From assembly GCA_907165065.1 (NCBI GenBank), contig OU015525.1, forward strand, positions 44,684,037 through 44,748,036: a stretch of DNA of 64,000 nt. Direction: 5' to 3'. The stretch comes from Caprimulgus europaeus (Eukaryota; Chordata; Aves; Caprimulgiformes; Caprimulgidae). Below the pieces are notes generated by a model. It was not told where the DNA came from. It did not search any database and was given only the letters and a program-made list of their open reading frames with translations. Position 1 is the stretch's first letter, and the number at the start of each line of letters is the position of its first letter. Positions 41,701-53,700 of this stretch are shown here, in pieces. A program made the translations under genes and the position numbers.

Positions 41701-44700
41701 AAATGGGACTTCTGTTTGCATTTCTTTCAAGTTGGAATGTAATTTATGGCTTGGTGAACTTAGAGGTTGTAGCTATGATTAAAAAAAAAAAAAAAAAAAT
41801 CCCCCTCTACTGTGAGCATTTTCTAATACTTAATCTCACCAGTTCTAGATCCTAGAATACTCTCAGGGTCAACCTGTCCCTGGTTATGACTTTCCAGACT
41901 GTGAGGACTGTGTTCAGCCCTTGCTGAAGGTGATCACTCTAGCTTGCCATTTTTTCTTAGCTTTGTTTACTGTTGGGCAGATCAACACTTTTGAATGTTC
42001 ATTCCCTTGGATGCATACCAGAGTGATTTGTACTCCTATTTTCTTTGTGCAGGTGTTTCTTTCTTGACAAACTGCAGGAGAAACTTCTCTGTGATCAGGC
42101 AAATGATAGTATGGAGGTAGATGAAGAGTACGGTGCTGGTGACCAAATGGAAGTGGATCAACGTGATGAAGACATTTACTCAATGATTAAAAGCTGCAAA
42201 TTTAACATGAAAATGAAGATGATAGAAAGTGCCAGGAAACAGGTGACTGTACTGTCTGATAGCTTCCAATTTTGTGAGAAAATATATAGAAACTACAGCT
42301 GGAAAAGCCTTAGATCATCTTGGGCACCTTGTTGCCAGGGCAGACCTTGTCTCTTTTTGAGCCTGCTGTCCAGGACATTTTGGAAGCTCAAGGAAGTCAG
42401 TTCCACAGCAAAAGAAAAGAGGTGTATAAATTATAGTTAAAAACTTGATGATAATTTGTCCTTGCTAGAAATGTGCCTGAAGGCCTCATTGATCCATAGA
42501 TGGTTTCTAGTTATTGGGCAATTGGATCTGGTTGCCCAGAGCAGTGGTGGAGTCCCCATCCCTGGAGGTATTTAAGAGTCGTGTACACGTAGTGCTTAGG
42601 GACATGGTTTAGTCAAGGACTTGTCAGTGTGAGGTTAATGATTGGACTCATGATCTTAAAGGTCTCTTCCAATCAAGACAATTCTGTGATTCTATAAAGG
42701 GCAGATAAATAAAGTAGCTGAAATGCTTGTCTTTAATGGAAGGCGTGCTTACAACCAAACATTATGCTTTCTCATTTACAAATAATCTTCTCTACAAGAA
42801 AACAAATCAAATTCAGATTGAATCAATATAATTTACTTCAATCAGCCATGATGAAATGTTTTATGATTTATTCTTTTTTCTTTATGGTTTTCATTAATGC
42901 TGTTAGGTTAACAGCTTCTATGAAGAACTAAAGGTAAATGACTTAGAAATTTTGGGTTGGATCTGGCTCTTAAAATGAGTGAAAAGTAGCATTCTTTGAT
43001 GATGGTCCTTTGGTGTTTCAAGCTTGAGACAAGACAAATAATATTTAAGTTGAGGTCTCCCTGAATATGCTGCAGAAATCTGCAGTTAGTGACCAGTGTT
43101 TATTTTAAGCACTGTAATAACCAAATATAAAGTTAGTGCTGTGTTGACTATATACTCTTAAAGGAGTAAATGAAAAATAAGATTTCCTTTAATGTTACTT
43201 GTATCAAATTTTTCATCAAAACACAAACATAAGTGATTTGTTTAATGGCATTACAAACCAAGTTACATTCCCCGTATGTGTTTGTACTGCAGAACAGTTC
43301 ATGCCTGGTTTGTCATGCAGAAAGAATTATTTTAATTTCTTGAGTTTGTCAGACCTCTGTTCTTTTTCTTATCAAATTTCTCCATTAGTGCAAATCTGGT
43401 TTTGAATATGAGACCTGACAAGCAGTGGACTTCTCTTTCTTCATCTTACAGCTTTACTTGTATTACCTAAATCTTCTCATCCCTTCCTTAATTTGTTTGC
43501 AGAAAGGTTGTATTTCCTCTTCAGATGTATTATCTGAAAATTCTGTCTTAAATCTGAATACAGAGCAGCTTCTCAGTTGCCAAGAAGCTTCTGAAAGACC
43601 TACGCAAAGAAGCCAAAACACGGGAAGACTGGCTGGTGAGGTGGAATTACGCCTATTGCCGCTTTACACATAGTTGCAGCCGGAACCAGAGTTGTCCTGA
43701 ACGCATGCTCTCAGTGTTCAAAACCATCTCCCTGCTTGGTAACAGCCTTCTCTTTGCTTCACTTTGTTTATTATACAAAGCTGCTTTGTTGTCAAATTAC
43801 CAAGTTTATTTTTGAATTCCAACAGAAGATATCGAATCTGACTATCTCAGCAAGAACATAATGGCCTTCCGAAACAAGAATCTTCTTCTGGGTACTACGT
43901 ACCGCATCATGGCCAATGCTCTTAGTCAGGATCCAAGATGCCTTGAGCAAATCGAGGAAGAAAAAGCTGAAAAAATATCGATACTATCAGGAGAAACTCT
44001 TCAGAGTCCTGAAAAGGTAAATGAGAGGGGGAAAAAGCTTTTAAGTATTTCAGTATTGTAATCACTACTTCAATACACAGTGATGGATATGGATAGGTAC
44101 AGAGAATACAAAACCCATCTGCTGTTAGAGTGATTTGTCCAGAAACACCAGCTAGGGGAAGAAAAAAACCAAAATCCACTGTGGTTGCTGTTTTGTCTGG
44201 TTTTTTGCTCTCCTGGACTTCTGCACCACTGTAGCCTTTTTAATTGGGAGAGTGTTCCTGTGTTTCTGTCTCATTGCATTTTGTGTGGAGGGAAAAGACA
44301 TAGTCATAGCACCTGTGTGCACGGTGGCAAGACGGCTTAGAAATGTGATACTCAAATAATTTCCTTATTTCAGCTGGGCATTTCTGAGCTTCCTCTTGCT
44401 GTCAGACTATCCTATTTCATAGAGAGATCTTTATAATACTCATAATGATACTGATACACTTATTTTAACTAAATAATTTTAGTGATAGAGAGGAGAGGGC
44501 TTTTTAAGCCAGAATATGTGCAGGTCATCTTTGCCTTTTTTGGGGAGGTATGCATTTGAAGAATACAGTGACAGACTGTGCTACACCTGAAATTGTGTGT
44601 GTTGTCAGTTGTCCCAGATGCTGTGGCACTGACTGCTTGTCTTTCAAATCGATTTAAGAATTTTAAATACCACTGCTGACTTATTTCTATTAATTCATAG

Positions 44701-47700
44701 AGCCACCATGAAGACCCTTAGATATGAACCAATCAGTATAAAACAGTTCTTAATTTGTGTTTTTATGGTTGTTAAAGAAAAGCAGATAGAGAATCCTGCA
44801 AAAAAGATTTTAAATTTTCATCAGTGTAGAGACTTGAGCAAGAGATTAAGCTTAAATGTGTTAGCTAATTATTAAGAGCATTCTTCTTAAGGAAATCTAA
44901 AGCATGAGCATAAAAGCTCTTTTGTGTCAGATGAGTCAGATCAGGATACCAGATATTTCTGTAAGATTAAGGAGCTTAGCCTTGTTTTAGTTTAGTATTA
45001 AACAGTACTCTGACCCTGGTAGTTTCCCTCTACCTACCTGAAATTCAAACTATTTAATTTCAGTTACAGCATTTTTCAATTGTTCCAACTTGTTCTACAG
45101 CAATTTTGTGTGTTTTTTTAATAACTACAATAGCTGCAGTGTCTGAGCTTGGTAAGCTTGTTGGCAATACAAGAGTAATGTACTTGATTTATAAATATTC
45201 AGTTGTAAAGGATCTTGTCAAGTCCTTCATTATATGAACTGCATTAGAAACGTATGATCAATATGACTGTGTTTGGGAATAGGGAAGAAGACATCAGATT
45301 TGAAATAGACTGATGCATTCTTTTTTTAACACACGCTCTAAGTATAGCTGTTACGCAGACATTGCAGATATGTCTTAATAGGAAAAAATAGCAATTTTAA
45401 TTGTGTTTTCTGTTAACTGTTTGCAGAAAATCTAGTGAAAATAACTTTTTTTCAGTTAGAAAAAATTCATGTGTTTACAGAGACTAATTTATGTTAAAAG
45501 TCTGGTTTATATTTTTCCATTGAAAACTGTGGAAAATAAAATTGTGGAAATTACTGCTACAAATAACATCCCAATTTTTTTTCCTTTGTATCAGCTGCTT
45601 AGAACATCTGATACACTTAAAGTTCTGTCTACTCAAGACTTGCAACCAAGCTCCAGTTTCAGAAAGAATTGTTGAATGCTACTTGCTCACATGTCTTTTT
45701 TAATATTATGGTTGAATTTCAGGTATTGGCAGGTCTGAATAAGAAGGCTTTCCAGTGTTACAGCAGTGCCGCAAGGAAGTCCGAAGAGGAGGTGCAGTCC
45801 CGCTCCACAGAACATGTGGATGTGATGGGAGTTATTGATGCATATATGACTTTGGTCGGTTTCTGTGACCAGCATCTACGTAGGGAAGAAGAAGGCTTGC
45901 TTGGTTAGTCAGGATTTCTCCTAAGCATGTGAGGTGGATTTATCTGTGATAAGTGAGCTTTTGTGACACCCAGGATATCTCCCTGAGCAATACAACTTGA
46001 ATTTAAATAGAATGGTTTCTCCTCCAGTTCAAGAGTATTTATATTCTTTTTTTTCCCTCCACTATTGCTGCTAGCTTTGGTACTAGTGAATCACTCATAG
46101 TCTCCCTCTCACTTGTGAGATATATATCATATCCAACAGATGCTTCCCTTGTTCCTTCCCAGACCACAGCAGTGCTGTGTTTAAAGCAGGCAAGATACCA
46201 GCAGTGATGCAGCTTCCTGATAAAGCTAATCCTTACAGTCCCCAAGTGCATGTGTTGCTGATGTCTGCAGTTCAAACAGATGGGAAGGAGAACAAAGTGA
46301 AAATACAAAATACATGAGGAAAAAAATACTGAATTGTAAGGATGAATGTTCCAGATGATCAAAGACATGGAACAAGTGATGGTGTTTCTGATAATTCTTG
46401 TTTAATGTCTCTTGGCAGAAATTAACACTGCAGATCTGCAGCTATTCCCAGCTATTGTGGTGGAGAAAATGATAAAAGCTTTAAAACTAAACTCCAAAGA
46501 AGCCAGGCTGAGATTTCCTAGACTGCTGCAAATAATTGAAAGATATCCAGCAGAGACGTTGGGTCTAGTGACACGAGAGGTTAGTTGCTTCTATTTTCCT
46601 GGCAGCAAATGTTGCTATAAATCAAATTTAAAAGGTAGGGGTGGAGGTTGGATGGACAGAGAGGTTAGACTGGTAAATTTTGCTACAGGTAAATCAGATA
46701 AATGTTATCCCTTCATTGTTCCCTGTCTTTTCTCTAATTTGCTGACTCTAATTTATAAGGACAGAAACTTTTTTCTTAAAAGTTTTAACTTTTTATCATT
46801 ATTCTGATTCCAAATGTTAGTTTGAGAGCTGCTGGAAAAAAAATACGTTGCGATTTTTCTTTCTTCTGAACAATTTAAGTGGGCCGATAAAGATGCATAG
46901 GATTAGGGTGAGGAACATATCTTAGTTCTGTAGGGTCTTTCCTGTATGCAGGAAGCCAGCAGCCTTTCCATGCTCATTTTCCACTTCTCCCATCTCTCCG
47001 TGTCCTGCTTCACTTTAGAGCTTACTACAGCTTCTTCTTCCCTTCCACAACCCTTTCCTCCATTGTGGTTCCACAGCAGGATGCAATGAGCCACACTACC
47101 TTCCCTGCTGTTGTGGGACAGATAAGCTGAGAGGTCCTCTTGACTCATGCCTGGTCCTGCCTTGGCCTGTCCACATTTTCAAGATTATTGTGTTAGTGTT
47201 CACAGGGTGCCAGGCCCTGTCCGAGGAAGAACTCAAAAGAGACAGAAACACAGCTTAGTTTATCCCAAGAAGCTGAGAACCTAGCAAAAATGGCTGAGGT
47301 GCTCCAGATGTGGCCACAGCAAACCTCTGATGGTTCAAACAGAACCTGACACCTGGTCCACTTAATAAACCTCACCCAGAACAGAACTTCGTCAGGCATT
47401 CTTTGTCTTTCTGTGAAATAAATACTGGCAATCTGATCTTAAACTAGAAAGGTAAGAAGGGATGAGACAGGAGGAAAGGAGTCGGAGTCTGGTCTCTTGC
47501 TATCACATGAAAATATATTGTAGCACTCCTTTCAAAAGTAACATGGCTTTTGGAGTGAGGTGAGCATGAAGTATATTGGCAGGGGAAGCTCTACTGAAAT
47601 TATAATCTGCTAGCAAGCCCAAACCTCTTTAAAGTTGAAAGAAGAACAAAACCGTGGTAGGAGTTCCAGTGTTGTTCTTCCTGTCTTTTTTTTTTTTTTA

Positions 47701-50700
47701 ACTCAAATAAAGACTTCAACCCAATGGTGTTTGAACTATCCCTTCAAATTTTGGAGTTGTTTGTATGTGGTCATCAAAAATTACTGTATTTCATCCAGAC
47801 AGAAAAGCCACAAGTTTGAGCATAAAGCCTCCTCTTGATCAACAAACTACAGATCTTTATAAAGTAAATCTATTAAGCAGCAGTAGTTAGTGCTGGTGGT
47901 AGTAGTAGCAGTAATAATAATTATGAAATCTGCTTTATTGGAGATGTTTTGTGCAACCCAGTTGACATTCTCTGTTTCCTTTTCACGTGTTTCTGTCTGT
48001 CAGGGTGGGCCACAGAGCAGTGTTGTTTGCGTTTGCTGTTTGGTATTTTTGAGGAGGACCAAAGCTGAAAGCAGTGTCTGTGTTTTGCAGCTTTCTTCGG
48101 TGCCCTGCTGGCAGTTCATTGGTTGGATCAGCCAGATGATGGCACTCCTTGACAAGGATGAAGCAGTAGCCGTGCAACATACTGTTGAAGAGATCGCAAA
48201 TACCTATCCTCAGGCAATCATCTACCCTTTCATGATCAGCAGTGAAAGTTACTGTTTCAAAGATACTGCAACAGGTTGTAAGAACAAGGAGTTTGTAGAA
48301 AGGTGAATTTGCAACCAGAGTAGCTCTTTTATATGGTTTGTTGTTTTTTTTTTTTTTAATTCAGGAGTGGAGAGATTTACTTATTTATTCTAAAAAACCC
48401 TTTTCTTTAGGGGGCATGAGCAGCATTAGGGAGTAGTCCCATGCACACTATGTTCTCATTTAAAGGCACAGAGAAAACTGATACATAAGCTCTCTTGGTA
48501 TTAGACATACTCAGAGTGGTGACCTGAATACTTTCTAAAGTCTTGAGTACTTATAGTCCCCAGGCTCTGGGAAGTTAGAATTTTTTCAAAGAAAAACAAA
48601 AAGACCACAGAGAGGCAAGTCCTTTTTACTGGTAGTCAAAGTTTCTTTTTCCTTTTCCTACTCTGCTGAGGCTGAAGGGAAATCCAGTGCATTGATTAGG
48701 CTGTTATTGTAGTAGACTTCACAGCAGTGAGAGTTAGTACCCATCAAAGGTGAAGATGAAGCTAGCTTGAACATTAAGAGTCATTGTACTACCAAGCAAG
48801 AGCAGAGATGCTTAAATAGGAGGGATGCTCCTACCAGACTTCAGAGAGGACAAATGATACACATTATCTTTGGGGAATGACAGCTCTTTGTTGTTGTCTT
48901 CTCTGCTTACTCTGTGCGCAGCATCTGCCTTCCTCTACAAGCATCCATTGCCCATTTTATCATGCAATAAAACCTGAGTTAATTCCCAGGCAAAAGTCAA
49001 CTTTTTATCACACAGTGATGTAGAACCACTAATACAATTTTAGATGTCCTTTTGTCTTTTTTTTTTTTTTCAAATTTCTGACACGTTTGCTGAATTTCTT
49101 CACTTAAAATAAGAAAATAAAGTCTTGTGCTTCACACACTGTTGCCCTCCAATAACTGCTGTGACTGATGTATAGTCTGGTTAATGCCCATTTCTGTTTC
49201 AGGTATGCTTTATCCTCCCCCACAAAGCTCCTATTTTCACAGTGGGAGACTTAATTAAAAAACTGGGAGCCATATTGCAAGGACAGTCATGCAGCCCATG
49301 AGAGAATTCTGAAGAAGTCCTCCTACCTACCTCCAGATTATTTTTTCAGATTCTTGAATATAGCAGACAGTCTGGATCATTGCTTATCTGCAGGCTAGGT
49401 GGTGATGGTAGTTCCTGTTGCGTTGTGTAATGCACTTTTTCCCTCTTAAAGGATCAAGAATAAGTTGGACAGAGGAGGAGTAGTTCAAGATTTTGTTTGC
49501 TCCCTGGAACAACTCTCTAATCCCGTAATGCTTTTTAAGGTAAAGTGTATTTTTTTATTCTCCCCGCCCCTTCCCCTTCGTTCCTCACCTCTGTTTAAGA
49601 AAGAGCGCACTGGGTGGGGCCTGCTGCAGTTTGGTTGACACCACAGCAGTTCAGCCCAGAATCAACCGGTGATGATGTGAGGTGCTGTCAGCAGCTTTCA
49701 CTGGCGACAGTCTCCCTCCCTTGTGGCAACTGGCTGTTTTGTCATAGCCCTTTTCAGCTTTCTCCTTCAGGGTCTCTGCCCTGCCCTATGCTCAATCTTC
49801 CTTAACCATTCTGAAATGGTTACAGAAAATCGTATTTGTGGCAATCTCTGTAATTTCTGACTAATTGTGTTCTTAATGCCCTTTCCCTGCTCTCTGCTGG
49901 GCTGCCCTGTTTACATTCTAACCCTGTTGTCCAAAGGATTCTTGTCTTGTGTTTGATACCATTCCTGGCCCCATAAATACTTTATTAGCTTGCAGTAAAG
50001 ACTGTGGTAGTAAATATAATTAATTATCTTAATAAAGTAGAAACATTTTATCAAGAGAAATGTTTCCATAGCCTTTTGATTGCTCTTTTGGTTGTCAAAA
50101 GACACATTAATTGACTATTAGTAAATATAGTAACTCAAATGCAATCTGAGCAGATTACTGAAGAGTGAGGGTCAGTAAACTTTTTCTCAGTACTCACCTG
50201 TTTCCTTCTGTTTGCAGGATTGGGTTGAAGATGTCAGAAATGAGTTGGTAAAAGCTCAGAGGAATAAAAATAAGCTTAAGGAAATGTACGAAGGAATGTA
50301 CAAGAATTTGGGAAATTTAGAGGCTCCTGGGCTTGGATTGCTGAGGAAAAGGTTTATTCAGGTATGTGTGATTGCTGAGTAGCGTTGGCATTGTGTGCTC
50401 TTCTAGAAGGCACTACAGAGTAAAAGAGGGGACCAGATCACAGCTTTTACAGATGCTGCAGGACTTGATGAGACAAGAGATTGTCAGGAGTACAGAACTG
50501 GCATTTCTGTGCTAGAAGCTATGGACTTACTGTAGTTCAACTTCTACTTCTGACTCCCCTGCAGGGCTAAATTTTCCCTCATACCCAGCTTCTGCCTCCC
50601 CTTTCCTGCATGCTGCCCAGTTCTCAGGGCCTGGGCCTCGCTGATCATCTGTGAACCTGAACAGGAATCTGGCCTTGTTTTTTATCCTGCTGCCAAGGAT

Positions 50701-53700
50701 GTATGAGCACTTTAGGGTGTTTTGCTATATTACGCTACTCTAACTTACTGCTGATACTAAGTTATGTAGCGTAGGTTATTCAGAAGAGTTACAACTATGA
50801 AGAATTACAGAAAGGACTTTATAAAACTGATCAAAAATAATGGAAGTCATGTAGAAAAATGAAGTTACGTATGTGGGGGGAAAAATCCAGATTTCACATA
50901 TAAATTTATTGGCTTTGAGCTGGCTATTGCAATTCAATAACAAAATCTTTATTTGAGATAGTTCTGTGAAAACATCAGCTGTGAATACTCAAAAGCAGTC
51001 AAGAAAGAAAAGCAGCTTTTAGTCATTATTAAGAATAGAGAACAAAACATGGATTTATACATTGACATAGCAGCCTTCTCTGACTCTTGCTTCTCGAACA
51101 CTAGTCCTCGTCTGCAGTTCTCAACAAAGATATAGTAAAACCAGAGAAGGTTCAGACCAGCAAGAATAATGAGAGGTACACAGTAACCTTTGTACAAGGA
51201 ACAACTTTAGCATTCCTCCAGTTGGAAAAGACACAATGAGGACAGATAAAATACGGCTCTCAACATCAGGAGTGTAAACATGGAGTAAATATTCTGTGGA
51301 AATGGAAGGTTCGAACAAACAGGGAGAAGTGTTTCCTCACTCAGTACATGCTTAAGTGCTGAACTCCTGCTGCAGGGTATTATGGATGCTTTCATGGTTC
51401 AAATAGCAAGTACACAATAGCATGGAGGGGGAAAATGCTTTGAGAGCTTTTATATACAAATGCACACTTCTCAGTCCAGAAATCCCTGAGCTGTGAATTG
51501 CTGGAGGCCAGGAGAGTGATGCTCCTGTAGAAGCATGGCTAGATGCTTGTGCTGTATGCGTATAGCCCTGTGGCCAGGGTGAGGTGGATCCAGGTCTCTG
51601 CCACATGGCACATTATGTCACATTAGCATGAGATAAACTTAACCCTAGGGTATCTCTAGGGAGATTCCTTCCCCATGAGCAGGGAAGGTGGAGGATATGA
51701 GTGAGGTGGGGTCGGGAGGAGGTGAGGTGATACAGCAGCAGAAGGGGCAGTCAGGAATTTAGGGGTGTACTAGCTGCAAGATAAGCTGAGTCTCTGATGA
51801 TGACTTTAAACTTAAGAGTGAGGGAATAAGAATTTGCAGGCTGTGCTGCTGTCAGGGTGGGATAGGGGTAGAAGGAGGGGAGCAGCCGTAGGTGGAGCCA
51901 TACAGGGTACAGCTGCAGCAAGGGACCTAGCAGGCACAAGGATGAAGGCAGTCTGCCTTTGGTTGCTGGGAAGGTTTGTGTGCACTTTGGCCCACTTAAA
52001 CAGAAAAAAAAAAAAGGCTCTTTAAAAAGCTGAAACATCTGCAGTAGTAGAGGATACTGCAAGCAGTGCTGATAGATTTTTAATTGTTACTGAATTAACC
52101 GAGCAGGGAGGGAAGAGCGAGGGAGATGCTGGAAGAGGGGTGGTGGGGTTGTTCCCCTGTGCTGAAGGGAAGAGGGGGAGCAGTATTTCTTTCACATGCT
52201 AGCAGTGCAGGAGAAGAAGGTCAGGGTAATGCTGCACAGAGCCCCAAGTTCTCTGCCTTCATGATGCAGTATTTATGAAGAAACAAAGTGTGCTGTAAGG
52301 ATAACTGTATGGTTTCTAGTGTCCTTACTGGGGAAAAAAAAAAAGTTGTATCTCTTGACTGACACATAAAATTGCACTCATATGTGGAGTGCTTCAGACT
52401 TGTAATCATCATATGTATTATTTTTGGACAATTTAAATTGTAACTTAATAAGAATCTTGCATTTATTTTTAACATATAATTCCAGTAATGCATAAATTAA
52501 ACACTGTTGATGGATTGTATTAATAAAATACAGTGTTAAGTCTATTAAATATTTGTTGCCTTGAATTTTAAAAGAAGCCAAAGAACAGAGCAGAGAAAGC
52601 AATCAGATGACCATCTGGAAATAGATTTAAAGTGATAAAATTGTTAACTGTAGCAGTCTCTTTTTCAGAAGGATAATATTTTCTGTGTTTTCATTTACTT
52701 CAGTAAAATAGCTGTGTCCTTCATAGCTTGGGAGAAAAATGATCGGGCATTGAAAAAACAAGGGAGCTTACGTATCTTTCCAAGCTGTTAATACCAGTGA
52801 GGTCCAAGAGGGGACATCTGGTTTTCTAGAACCTTGAATTATGAACACAAGAAGTCAGCTTAGTTAACTACTTGCAGATAATATTTACTTTGTTTATTAA
52901 ATGGATCAGTATGAAATGTCTTTGCACTTTCCTTTGTCAGGATATTTAAAATACTTTTAAAATATGGTTTTATACATTTTACATCCAATATTATCTCAAA
53001 ACAAATCACAAATGATAAATGTGATAGTAAATAAAAATTTTAATTCATATTTTTTTACATGACAAAAAAGTTTTAGTACACGAAGCTCTATGACATGGAG
53101 TATGTATACATATAATATATCTTTTGATTAGCAAGAAAGTTATATATGAAATCAGCGAGGCTGTATTTGCTTTCTATGTAGTATGATTGCTGTTGTTTAA
53201 AAAAATAAAAAAAAACAAAGTAAAACCAACCAAACCAACAACCAACCACACAAAAGGGGGGGGGGAACAAAAAAAAAAACAACAAACCCAAATTCAACAA
53301 AAACCCCACATCTTCCATAAAGCACACAGTATTTATATTCAAGGGGGGGGAAAGATTAACTAATTTATCCATCTGTAATATTTTTTACCATTTGTAAATC
53401 AAACAGTTGAGGGGTTTTGGGTTTTGTTGCAGTTTGAAAGTGTGACTGAGGCATCAATTAAAAGTTCTGATAATAATCCTATACTTAGATTCATTATGAA
53501 ATTTGTATTTGTTGGATAGGTACAATATTTGTACTTTAATTAAATTTACAATATTTTATATTAATATTTCACTAGCTGATCTTAAATTATTGTAAGCAAA
53601 TGAGGTACATGTGTTAAGTTTAATGAGCAGCATTATTGAAATGCTCACCCAGAATTCAACCACCGCTGGAGAAGATGAAAAGGAGTAAGCTTCTGGTTTT

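Larger units (their letters stand above)
42243..43563 (+). other. Intron carrying a CR1 fragment and a microexon candidate
   Basis: Intron of 1,321 nt with a CR1 3' piece at about 42515-42695 and a 27-nt exon-like unit at 42907-42933 (see findings). The acceptor used for exon 44 is CTGAATACAG, which has a poor pyrimidine tract. Confidence 0.65.

Noticed and set aside
46039-46368. 109-codon open frame on the minus strand in intron 46
   Set aside because: No family resemblance, no splice sites in a consistent phase and no second exon; length is within chance for this many bases.
47890-48090. Upstream extension of exon 48 as an open frame (from 47890)
   Set aside because: The frame is open by chance through the intron; human similarity begins exactly after the TTTTGCAG acceptor at 48090.
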